Source: Nostoc carneum NIES-2107
GTDB lineage: Bacteria; Cyanobacteriota; Cyanobacteriia; Cyanobacteriales; Nostocaceae
Length of the DNA: 64,000 bases
Assembly (NCBI GenBank): GCA_002368155.1
Contig: AP018180.1
Location: 1,831,947 to 1,895,946, forward strand
Direction of reading: 5' to 3'
In this document: positions 17,610-25,100 of the stretch, in pieces
Layout: every line of letters starts with the position of its first letter
Position numbering within the stretch: the first letter of the stretch is position 1
Notes under the pieces: generated by a model
Databases searched by the model: none
What the model saw: the letters and a program-made list of their open reading frames with translations, nothing else
What the model was told of the DNA's origin: nothing
Translations under genes and position numbers: made by a program

Positions 17610-17652
17610 AGCGGTGTCGAGTGCTATCTGTTCAGCTCGACACCGCTAAATT
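17610..17652 (+). terminator. Terminator-like hairpin after the 66-aa gene
   Basis: Perfect 12-bp stem AGCGGTGTCGAG / CTCGACACCGCT with a 14-base loop, followed by AAATTTTG. The stem is strong and the T tract is weak. Confidence 0.7.
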
Positions 17653-17897
17653 TTGATTAACCCTTGTCAAAGTGGAGAACTGGAATTTTTTACAAGAGAG
17701 CAGCCGTTCAACTCCAAATCTTAAAAATATATAATTAAATCCATATTTGTCCCATAGAGTTTACCAGCTACAGAAACTCACGCTTCATAAGGTAGAGTAC
17801 ACATATCAGTTGGTAATCTCTAAGGCTGAAAGCAGCCATAGAAAACTTACTCGATAAAGTTTTAAGGTTGCCGAATGGTTTTTGCAAGGAGAATCTC

Positions 17898-18275
17898 TTG
17901 AGAATATTTTTATTTATCCTGCTGTTGGCGATCGCTTTATTTAGATTTACATTCATTCTGCCAGCATTAGCTGCCGAAACATCTGATGGCGCGAAAATCT
18001 TTGATGCTAATTGTTCTTCTTGCCATATTGGGGGCGGTAATATCCTAATTAGCCATAAAACCTTGCAAAAGGAGGCATTATCAAGTTATCTGGAGAATTA
18101 CGACCAAGATCCCATTCAAGCAATTATCCACCAGGTACAAAATGGTAAAAATGCCATGCCTCCCTTTAAAAACAAGTTAAGCACTCAGGAGATTTTAGAG
18201 GTAGCTGCTTACGTTTTCCAGAAAGCGGAAACAGGTTGGCAAAGTACCTCATCTGCATCTGCTGCTACACCTTAA
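17898..18275 (+). CDS. petJ: Cytochrome c6 (PetJ-like)
   Basis: A secreted class I c-type cytochrome. A hydrophobic signal peptide (IFLFILLLAIALF, predicted cleavage near ALA-ET) precedes the heme site CSSCH, the GGGN block typical of cytochrome c6, and the axial Met in NAMPPF. Cytochrome c6 carries electrons in the thylakoid lumen from cytochrome b6f to photosystem I or the terminal oxidase. I favour the TTG at 17898 because AAGGAGA lies 5 bases before it; an in-frame TTG at 17868 would give 135 residues. The tail after AETGW (about 12 Ser/Ala/Thr residues) is longer than in standard PetJ, so it may be one of several c6-type paralogues. Confidence 0.85.
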   Translation: MRIFLFILLLAIALFRFTFILPALAAETSDGAKIFDANCSSCHIGGGNILISHKTLQKEALSSYLENYDQDPIQAIIHQVQNGKNAMPPFKNKLSTQEILEVAAYVFQKAETGWQSTSSASAATP

Positions 18276-18347
18276 TATCGGTTAATGGGGAAAGGGGAAA
18301 AGGGGAAAGGGTAGATTCAAATATTTTCCTCTTTCTCAGCCCAAATA

Positions 18348-18395
18348 AATGTGGATTGTGAAGATGCTAGATACAGCGTCTTTACAATCCACATT
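18348..18395. terminator. Long inverted repeat between convergent genes
   Basis: A 21-bp stem (AATGTGGATTGTGAAGATGCT against AGCGTCTTTACAATCCACATT) with a 6-base loop. The two non-identities are G/A and T/C, which on one RNA strand still pair as G-U. It lies between cytochrome c6 and the convergent TonB-like gene and may terminate both or be a small palindromic mobile element; there is no T run. Confidence 0.55.
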
Positions 18396-18524
18396 CATTT
18401 TTGGCTTTTGTCTCTAATCTCAGAAAGCTGGCGATAGTAATCGGTTTCTAGATTGGGGGAAAAGGTGAAAGGGTAAGGGTTAAAGGTTTTTTCCTTTTCC
18501 CATTCTCCTTTACCCCTTTACCTT

Positions 18525-20228
18525 TTATTTACCTTGATCAGAGGTTTCTCTTTCTTGTCTCAGTTCACGCAACTGTTGTACTAGCTTTTTGCCAGATTCC
18601 ACAGTAGCAGTAGGCTGATTGTTGTTAGTAGCAGGTGCTGCTAAGGGTTGAGTCGTAGCTGCTGGTGTGGGTACTGGTGCTGCTAAGGGTTTAATATTAG
18701 TTGCAGGTGTAGGTGCTGGTGCTGCTAATGGTTTAACAGTAGCACCTGGTGCTGACTGAAGTTTATTAATTAAGGAATTAGATGATGGCTTAACATTGGT
18801 TGCAGGTGCAGGTGTCTGCTGGTTATTGTTAACTGTTGGCAATGTTAAGGGTTTGGTATTGGTGACTGGTATGGGTTTGAGCTGATTGCTATTAACATCT
18901 GGCAAGTTTAATGGTTTAACTGTAGTAGCTGAACCAGGTGCAGATGTTGGTTGGTTATTATTAACAGCTGGCAGGTTTAATGGTTGAACTGTAGTGCCTG
19001 TTGCTGGTGTGGGTTGACTATTATTAACTAATGGCAGATTTAAAGGTTTGACAGTAGCGGCCGATCCGGTTGCAGGCTTTTGATTATCTCCTGCAGCAGT
19101 GTTGCTATTATTTTTAAACTCTAAGCTAAAGGGGTAATGAGCAACTTGCTTATCTCCCTTGGGTGGATGTGTCTTAAAGTACTCCATTGCTTCGACGCGC
19201 AAAGCAGGGGTTACTGATTGGCCTTCAAATTGAATGTCTAAGACTTTACCATCAGGGTCTACTACTAATCGCCCTAAGATAATACCTTGAACGTCAGTTT
19301 TATCTGTAGTAACTGTGTCACGAATCACAGTTTTTTCTACAGCATTTGGGTATTGTTTCTGAACTGCGGCTCTGAGACTTTCGTAAGATTTAATCTGCGC
19401 GATCGCTAGTTCTGTTCCGGGTGTAGGTGCTTGATTAGATAGATTGGGTGTAGATCCCAATTGCCCTTGGGGTATGGCTTGTTCGGATATTTGTAAATTA
19501 TCACCAGCTTTTGGTGTGTTACCAACTGCAGCTATTAGCTGTTGGTTATCGCCAGATTGGGATGGATTACTGCTAGGCTGAGGATTTGCTGCCACATCAG
19601 CTATGGGAGTTGGGTTAGCATCCACAGGTAGCGGTGCTGGGGAGTTTGGTAATCCATCAGGTAGTCTACCTTCTGGTAATACTGGTAACCTGCTCACAGG
19701 TAAAGGCTTGGCTTCACCTAAGGTAATATCTCTGTTATTAAAACGTGGAACTGAAGCGAATTTGTTATTGCCATTAAAACCAGAGGTATCAAAGCGAAAA
19801 TTGCTTTGAGAATAATTGCGTAAAGGCTGCCTTTTTGGTAGTGCCGCAATTGAGTAATTACCCGCCGATGACGGGATCGGTGGCATGACAAACTGGCTAG
19901 ATGATGGTGGTGGTGGTAATGGTGGTAAACTCGATTGGGAATCCAGATTTAGTGGCGTAACTGGAGATTGTGATAGTAAAACTGGCGATTGGGGGTTAAT
20001 TGGTGTTTGCCCAGGAATTTGTGGTAACCGACTTTGGTCAGCCTGGCTCAATTCCATAACTCCAACCGTTTTTGATGATGCTGTTTCTTTCGGTTTATTG
20101 GAGTCTACAGGTACTAATGGCACAATCAAGGCGATCGCACCGTGGATGCCAACAGAAGCTATTGCTGCTATTCCCGTTGGTTGGCCTAAGATTTCCGGTA
20201 GATTTTTTAACAGGGAGACGTAAGACAT
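18525..20228 (-). CDS. TonB-like protein with a repeat-rich tail
   Basis: 567 residues. A short N-terminus leads to one hydrophobic helix (IAAIASVGIHGAIALIVPLV, about 20-39), as in TonB/TolA inner-membrane anchors. A Pro/Gln/Ser-rich periplasmic linker (about 50-270) follows, then a TonB C-terminal-like domain (about 276-372: YESLRAAVQKQYP, GRLVVDPDGKVLDIQFEG). TonB proteins transmit proton-motive energy to outer-membrane receptors. Unusually, the domain is followed by about 165 residues of imperfect repeats (VKPLNLPxVNNNQ, then PLAAPAPTPA) and a basic helical end. No ExbB/ExbD or receptor gene is nearby. Read on the other strand it only yields shadow frames. Confidence 0.7.
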   Translation of the reverse strand: MSYVSLLKNLPEILGQPTGIAAIASVGIHGAIALIVPLVPVDSNKPKETASSKTVGVMELSQADQSRLPQIPGQTPINPQSPVLLSQSPVTPLNLDSQSSLPPLPPPPSSSQFVMPPIPSSAGNYSIAALPKRQPLRNYSQSNFRFDTSGFNGNNKFASVPRFNNRDITLGEAKPLPVSRLPVLPEGRLPDGLPNSPAPLPVDANPTPIADVAANPQPSSNPSQSGDNQQLIAAVGNTPKAGDNLQISEQAIPQGQLGSTPNLSNQAPTPGTELAIAQIKSYESLRAAVQKQYPNAVEKTVIRDTVTTDKTDVQGIILGRLVVDPDGKVLDIQFEGQSVTPALRVEAMEYFKTHPPKGDKQVAHYPFSLEFKNNSNTAAGDNQKPATGSAATVKPLNLPLVNNSQPTPATGTTVQPLNLPAVNNNQPTSAPGSATTVKPLNLPDVNSNQLKPIPVTNTKPLTLPTVNNNQQTPAPATNVKPSSNSLINKLQSAPGATVKPLAAPAPTPATNIKPLAAPVPTPAATTQPLAAPATNNNQPTATVESGKKLVQQLRELRQERETSDQGK

Positions 20229-20513
20229 GGCTATTCTCGTTCACTCAGCTCAATTGCAGTTGCAGATCAATAAATTATTTTTCAGGCTCTAAATTTTTCT
20301 TCCGGCTCTATAGCAAAATATTTAAATGTGTCCCTTTTAAAATCATAGCTTTCTAACATGGGACTAAAATAGCCAGATTGGCATTTTTTTCAGCAAAGTT
20401 TAATTTTTGTGCAATCACGTAACATTTTACTAGAAAGTGGCACTTGCTGACGCGACCATGAAAAAATCCTGATGTTGCTCGCTAAGATCTGGTAACTGTT
20501 GCAATCATTACTC

Positions 20514-21209
20514 ATGGCTTTACCTACAGTTATTTTACCTGGCTATCTAGAAAGTGCGATCGCTTACCGCCTACTGGAACAATCTCTACAGCAGTTGGGT
20601 TTTCCTACAGTGACAGTGCCATTACGGCGGCGAGACTGGATTGCCTTGTTTGGTGGTAGATCTGTGACACCTATTTTGCAAATATTGGATCGCACGGTAA
20701 AACAAACTTTACAGCAATATCAAGCTTCTCAAGTTAATTTAATTGGTCATTCAGCAGGTGGTTGGCTATCTCGAATTTATTTAGGAGAAAAGCCTTATTT
20801 GGGACGTGGTGAAGTCCAATCTTCTGTCTGGAATGCTCACCCACTCACAGCTACGCTCATTACCCTGGGTACACCTCATATCAGCCAAGAGCGTTGGACA
20901 CGCTGGAATTTAGATTTTGTCAAAAATAATTACCCTGGAGCTTTTTACCAAAATGTTCGTTACGTTTGTGTAGCGGGTAAAACTATTTTTGGAGAAAGGC
21001 GGCCTGGTAGTTGGTTAGCTTACAGCAGTTATCAATTAACCTGTGGCACAGGTAACACTTGGGGAGATGGGATTACACCGATAGCAGCTGCCCATCTAGA
21101 TGGTGCTGAAAATCTTGTAATTGCAGGCGTGAGGCATTCTCCGAGAAGCCCTGGTATTTGGTATGGCTCACCAGAAATCCTACAAACTTGGGCACAGTAT
21201 TTGGCTTAA
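20514..21209 (+). CDS. Alpha/beta hydrolase, lipase/esterase type
   Basis: 231 residues from ATG 20514; an in-frame TTG at 20499 is less likely. The protein begins ALPTVILPGYLESA, carries the nucleophile elbow GHSAGG (Ser in VNLIGHSAGGWLSR) and ends with RHSPRSPG, whose His can complete a Ser-Asp-His triad; the Asp is probably in WGDGITPIAAA. The layout fits triacylglycerol lipase or esterase proteins of cyanobacteria and plants. No signal peptide is visible, so it is probably cytoplasmic or membrane-associated. Substrate unknown. It stands alone, divergent from the TonB-like gene across a 285-base spacer. Confidence 0.8.
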   Translation: MALPTVILPGYLESAIAYRLLEQSLQQLGFPTVTVPLRRRDWIALFGGRSVTPILQILDRTVKQTLQQYQASQVNLIGHSAGGWLSRIYLGEKPYLGRGEVQSSVWNAHPLTATLITLGTPHISQERWTRWNLDFVKNNYPGAFYQNVRYVCVAGKTIFGERRPGSWLAYSSYQLTCGTGNTWGDGITPIAAAHLDGAENLVIAGVRHSPRSPGIWYGSPEILQTWAQYLA

Positions 21210-21296
21210 ATATCTCTATGGAGACAAATAAATTAATTTTTCTTAGTTAAACTGTAATAAAAATACACATTTTTTATTACATAAGAGGTGTCAGCT

Positions 21297-21941
21297 ATGC
21301 AAATCACCTTGTCAGATAGAAGTTTGCGGCGACTGGCGACCATATTATCGGTCGCGATGCTTACACTATGCGTGATGCATCTCTCAACTGGAGTTTTACT
21401 ATCTTTCTATTACGAACCTACAGCAGGTGGTGCTTATCGGTCATTGAAAATGATTGATACCGTAGTGTCTTACGGTTGGTTATTCCACAAAACCCACGAC
21501 CTCTCTGGTAATGCCATGATTGGAGTTGGCTTAATTCAAATGGTCGTGATGTTTTTAGGGCGACAATTCCGCAAGAGTTGGCTAACTGCGTGGATTAGTG
21601 GCATTTTGTTTACCTTAAGTGCGATCGCTCTCGATTGGACTGCTATGCTTTTAGACTGGACTCAGGAAGGATACTGGCGTTTTAGTATTGAGTTAGGCAC
21701 TATCGAAGCCATTCCCTTGATTGGTGGCGAGTTGCGAGATATTCTCACTGGTGGTGGCGCAATTAGTACTATCACTGTGCAACACCTTTACGCTTTAAAC
21801 AGCTATATTATTTCTCCTATCGCTCTACTGCTGGCTATAGTGCATTTAGCTGCTTTATTGTGGCAAGAGCGAGAAATCTCTGCTGATGAAACTGCTGAGA
21901 ATACTTTTCAAGCACCAGACGCTTCACTAGTGGAAAGTTGA
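21297..21941 (+). CDS. Cytochrome b6-like protein with substituted heme ligands
   Basis: 214 residues from ATG 21297 (AAGAGG 8 bases upstream; an in-frame GTG lies at 21288). Four hydrophobic helices and the b6 signature run (SFYYEPTAGGAYRS, LDWTQEGYWRF, LTGGGAIST) show homology to PetB, the cytochrome b6 subunit. In b6 each b heme is held by two His, one from helix B and one from helix D. Aligned by spacing, the helix B positions are His67 and Gln81 (14 apart) and the helix D positions Asn168 and His183 (15 apart), so each pair has lost one His. The Cys that carries heme cn in PetB is also absent. The last 34 bases overlap the convergent antiporter gene. Function unknown. Confidence 0.75.
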   Translation: MQITLSDRSLRRLATILSVAMLTLCVMHLSTGVLLSFYYEPTAGGAYRSLKMIDTVVSYGWLFHKTHDLSGNAMIGVGLIQMVVMFLGRQFRKSWLTAWISGILFTLSAIALDWTAMLLDWTQEGYWRFSIELGTIEAIPLIGGELRDILTGGGAISTITVQHLYALNSYIISPIALLLAIVHLAALLWQEREISADETAENTFQAPDASLVES

Positions 21942-23827
21942 GCTAATTTTGCCAGGGGAACCTCTTCCACCTCCGGTAACTTCTCCAATGCTAGAGGAGT
22001 AGATTGACTTGCACCAGATAAGCGTTTTAAAAGATTTGGTCTGGGGTCATGTAAAAGGTAGATAATGCGATCGCCTATTTCCCATTCTTGGTTAACTGGC
22101 ATTACCTGTAAGCGTTGCTCTCGTTCTACCAACAACGGTATCAATACTCCAGTCCGAATCTTTTCTTGGATGTGATCCTGTTGACTAACAAATTCCAATT
22201 CATTGAGTGTGGTTGTTCCCAACTTCACCTGTCCCTTATTCAAGTATTCATTCCAGGTTTTGATTGCCAAGTCCGAAACAAAAGCTTGATGCACTTTACT
22301 ACTGGCAGAAGTACTAGCTTGCGGATCGCGGGGAAATACTGCTAACACACGCGGCGGATTAAACTCTTCAGCAGCCCGTTGTGCCAAGACGAAATTTACC
22401 TCGCCATTACTCGTCATCGCCAAAAAAGTTCCCATAGAAGCTAATCCTGCCTCTTCTAAAACCGCAGTATCTAGGGCACTGCTAGCAATCAACCTCAAAT
22501 TTTGCGCTTCCGCTTGGGCAAAGCAATCTGGGTCTGTATCAATCATCACAACTTTTTCACCCCGTTCTTGGAAGAAGCGGGCAATTAACAGACTCAAAGG
22601 ATTACAACCCACAATTACAGCCCCAGTGGCTTGTTTTGAGGTGATTTGCAGCCATTTAGCAATTTGTCCGGCTGTCAGTCCTTGGCAAACAACCGTCATG
22701 ATAATTGTCAAGAAAACCAGGGCTTTAATTGCATCACCACCGTTTATCCCCTTCTGTGTCAAGGAAATTGCAAATAAAGAAGCAACCGAAGCCGCCACAA
22801 TTCCCCTTGGTGCAACCCAGCTTAAAAACAATTTCTGCCGCCAATTGAGGTCACTATTCCAGGTACACAAGAGAATATTAATTGGTCTGACGACAAACAT
22901 CAGTACCAAAACTGTGAATAAACTACCCCAACCCAAAGCAAACACACTGGCAATAGACAAGTCAGCCGCGAGTAAAATAAACAGCACTGAAACGCTGAGT
23001 ATTGTCAGTTGACCTTTAAAATGCCGCAAAAACCTTTCTTCTGGTACTGATGAGTTAGCAAATACAGCACCCGCAACCACCGTAGTCATGACTCCCGACT
23101 CACTGCGGATAGTTTGCGCTAAGGTAAATAACCCCCAAAGTATTGCCAGTACCACCAAATTTTTCAGTTCAAAGGAAAGAAAATTGGCGCGTTTGAAAAT
23201 CAAGCTCATCAAATAGCCACCAGCAGCACCAATTGCGCCCCCAATACTCAGACGCATCAGCAACCCGGTAATGGCATGAATGGGGTCTACATCGCCATTT
23301 AAAATCGTATCCAGCACCACGAAAGCCAAAATAGCTCCTACGGGGTCAATTAATACCCCTTCGCCTTCTAGAAGCGTTGCAACTTGGCGATCGACATTAA
23401 TTTGTTTCAACAGGGGATTAATCACTGTTGGGCCTGTGACCACGATAATCGAAGCGTAGAGAAAGGCGATACTCCAAGGAAATTCACCCAACCAGTGCGC
23501 CGCCATACTACCACCCAGCAGCGTGACCAGCGTTCCCAAGGTGACGAGCAATTGGAGGCTAACTGAAACTCTCCCCAACTCGCGCAAATCTAGGTTGAGT
23601 CCCCCTTCAAACAGAATTATTGCCGTTGCTAGAGCCACAATTACTTCTAACCCAGTGCCTAGCAAATGGGGATGCAACAGCCCAATCCCATCAGACCCCA
23701 GAAAAATGCCCAACAACAGCAACAAAACAATGCTAGGTACCCGAAGATAGGCAGCCAGCACTTGGGCGCTAATACCTGCAAAAACCGCAGTCACCATCTG
23801 TAAGGTGATGTCAAAAGATGCTTCCAT
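21908..23827 (-). CDS. CPA1-type Na+/H+ antiporter with TrkA-N domain
   Basis: 639 residues. The first 400 form 12-13 membrane helices of the cation:proton antiporter-1 family, with the ion-binding stretch TGPTVINPLLKQ, EGEGVLIDPVGAILA (Asp in the membrane) and SWVAPRGIVAAS. Residues from about 405 (GAVIVGCNPLSLLIARFF, then VVMIDTDP) form a Rossmann TrkA-N domain that may bind NAD(H) or nucleotides as a regulator, and the last 100 residues resemble a TrkA-C-like segment. It would exchange Na+ or K+ for protons in the plasma or thylakoid membrane, for pH and salt balance. It overlaps the convergent b6-like gene by 34 bases. Confidence 0.9.
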   Translation of the reverse strand: MEASFDITLQMVTAVFAGISAQVLAAYLRVPSIVLLLLLGIFLGSDGIGLLHPHLLGTGLEVIVALATAIILFEGGLNLDLRELGRVSVSLQLLVTLGTLVTLLGGSMAAHWLGEFPWSIAFLYASIIVVTGPTVINPLLKQINVDRQVATLLEGEGVLIDPVGAILAFVVLDTILNGDVDPIHAITGLLMRLSIGGAIGAAGGYLMSLIFKRANFLSFELKNLVVLAILWGLFTLAQTIRSESGVMTTVVAGAVFANSSVPEERFLRHFKGQLTILSVSVLFILLAADLSIASVFALGWGSLFTVLVLMFVVRPINILLCTWNSDLNWRQKLFLSWVAPRGIVAASVASLFAISLTQKGINGGDAIKALVFLTIIMTVVCQGLTAGQIAKWLQITSKQATGAVIVGCNPLSLLIARFFQERGEKVVMIDTDPDCFAQAEAQNLRLIASSALDTAVLEEAGLASMGTFLAMTSNGEVNFVLAQRAAEEFNPPRVLAVFPRDPQASTSASSKVHQAFVSDLAIKTWNEYLNKGQVKLGTTTLNELEFVSQQDHIQEKIRTGVLIPLLVEREQRLQVMPVNQEWEIGDRIIYLLHDPRPNLLKRLSGASQSTPLALEKLPEVEEVPLAKLAQLSTSEASGA

Positions 23828-23989
23828 GTTGTAGATTTTGAGGGATATATATCAAAATCTTTTGTAAAGAAGAGTAAATATTACCTCTAAAGGGTACAAC
23901 ATCGCACCATTTTCCCCTTGAGAAATTCCATTTTTTTTTCATACTTAGTTTCTTATATTACTCTATTTCTGATTGGTTGCCAAAAGGGA

Positions 23990-24222
23990 CATTGGGAATG
24001 GGGGATTGGGCATGGGGGATTGGGCATGGGGCATTGGGGATTGGGCATGGGGCATGGGGCATTGGGCATTGGTCATTGGTCATTGCTCATTGGTCATTGG
24101 TCATTGGTCATTGGTCATTGGTAATGATATTTCTCTCCTGCTCGCTCTGCTCTCCAGTCCCCAGTCCCCAATCCCCAGCCCCCAATCCCCAATCCCCAGT
24201 CCCCAATCCCCAGCCCCACCCC
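23990..24222. repeat. Heptanucleotide-type short tandem repeats
   Basis: Three runs: GGGGATTGGGCATG units (about 23995-24065), CATTGGT repeated about eight times (24061-24122) and CCCCAAT/CCCCAGT units (about 24157-24222). The first and third runs are complementary and could pair across the middle. CCCCAGT/CCCCAAT-type heptamers are known from heterocystous cyanobacteria. The rest of the 500-base spacer (23828-24327) shows no gene. Confidence 0.85.
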
Positions 24223-24327
24223 CCAACTTAACTAAAAGAAATTTTTTTGCCAAAACTGTTGACAGCATCTGAAAAATTAGTTAATTTATAAAAGGTCTGA
24301 GTCCGAAGCGCCCACAGCGCCTAATGC

Positions 24328-24400
24328 GCCCCCATCGTCTAGAGGCCTAGGACACCTCCCTTTCACGGAGGTAACGGGGATTCGAATTCCCCTGGGGGTA
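24328..24400 (+). tRNA. tRNA-Glu (anticodon TTC)
   Basis: A 73-base cloverleaf: acceptor arm GCCCCCA / TGGGGGT, D-loop CTAGAGGCCTAGG, anticodon stem CTCCC/GGGAG-type around TTTCA with anticodon TTC at the centre, and T-arm GGGGATTCGAATTCCCC. The 3' CCA is not encoded, as usual in cyanobacteria. Charged tRNA-Glu serves protein synthesis and is the precursor for 5-aminolevulinate, hence chlorophyll, heme and bilins. Confidence 0.96.
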
Positions 24401-24450
24401 TTGAAGAGAAAATTCAACTGTAAGAAGTTGATTTTCGTTCATCCGCTAAA

Positions 24451-24503
24451 ATAGAAAACCTATCTTGTGATGATGTGAATCAAGATAGGTTTTCTATTTT
24501 TTA
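24451..24503. terminator. Bidirectional terminator between tRNA-Glu and SRPBCC gene
   Basis: Perfect 17-bp stem ATAGAAAACCTATCTTG with a 13-base loop and its exact complement, followed by six T on the plus strand and TTTT on the minus strand. It can stop both converging transcripts. Confidence 0.9.
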
Positions 24504-24509
24504 GTATAT

Positions 24510-25100
24510 TTAATTGCTTAACTGTTGTACTCGTTGGTAAACAGCTAAAAGATTTAATTGCAAATCCTTGCTGAGACGATTCTCAATGATTGTCACTGGC
24601 ATTGTGAGTTTGGGCCAAACTTGAATTGTGTAGCAAAGATTGGTACCCATCGCATCACCACAAGGATAAGGTTCTAAGCGCCAGCTACCAGAAAAGCCTT
24701 TAAAATCTCCTTCTATCATGCGGAAGTTGATTTCTTTGGGGAAATATTCTTCCAAGTCCAGAACGACACGCGCACAAAAGTTGAAGTTGAGTAAGCGCTG
24801 CGAACCTACTTGTTCTAGGCGAATTCCACCGTCTGGGTGATCCAATCGTCGGCTTTTCGCCAAATTGGGAATGAAGTCAACTAAGGCTTCATAATCTGTG
24901 AGCACTTTCCAGATTTTTTCTATTGGTTGAGGTATCTGGATTTTAGCGGTGATTTGTCGTTGTCGTTCTGCGATTTTTTCAATTTGGATATCTACAGATG
25001 GTTCTACACCTGTACTCACAGCCAAATTTGGTTCTTGGTTGGTTTCGTCACTAGCAGCGTTGAAGTTAACGCCGACTGTTGTGTTAGGTTGTTCAGTCAC
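24510..25100 (-). CDS. SRPBCC (START-like/polyketide cyclase) protein
   Basis: 196 residues. After a low-complexity N-terminus (about 1-45) the protein has the SRPBCC ligand-binding fold: VDIQIEKIAERQRQITAKI, IPQPIEKIWKVLTDYEALVD, DLEEYFPKEINFRM and GSWRLEPYP, ending in a long helix (SKDLQLNLLAVYQRVQQL). Related cyanobacterial proteins bind lipophilic molecules; the ligand is unknown. Translation begins at GTG 25100, inside the end of the kinase-like gene (8-base overlap), so the two are translationally coupled and probably act together. The transcript ends at the bidirectional hairpin next to tRNA-Glu. Confidence 0.8.
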   Translation of the reverse strand: MTEQPNTTVGVNFNAASDETNQEPNLAVSTGVEPSVDIQIEKIAERQRQITAKIQIPQPIEKIWKVLTDYEALVDFIPNLAKSRRLDHPDGGIRLEQVGSQRLLNFNFCARVVLDLEEYFPKEINFRMIEGDFKGFSGSWRLEPYPCGDAMGTNLCYTIQVWPKLTMPVTIIENRLSKDLQLNLLAVYQRVQQLSN

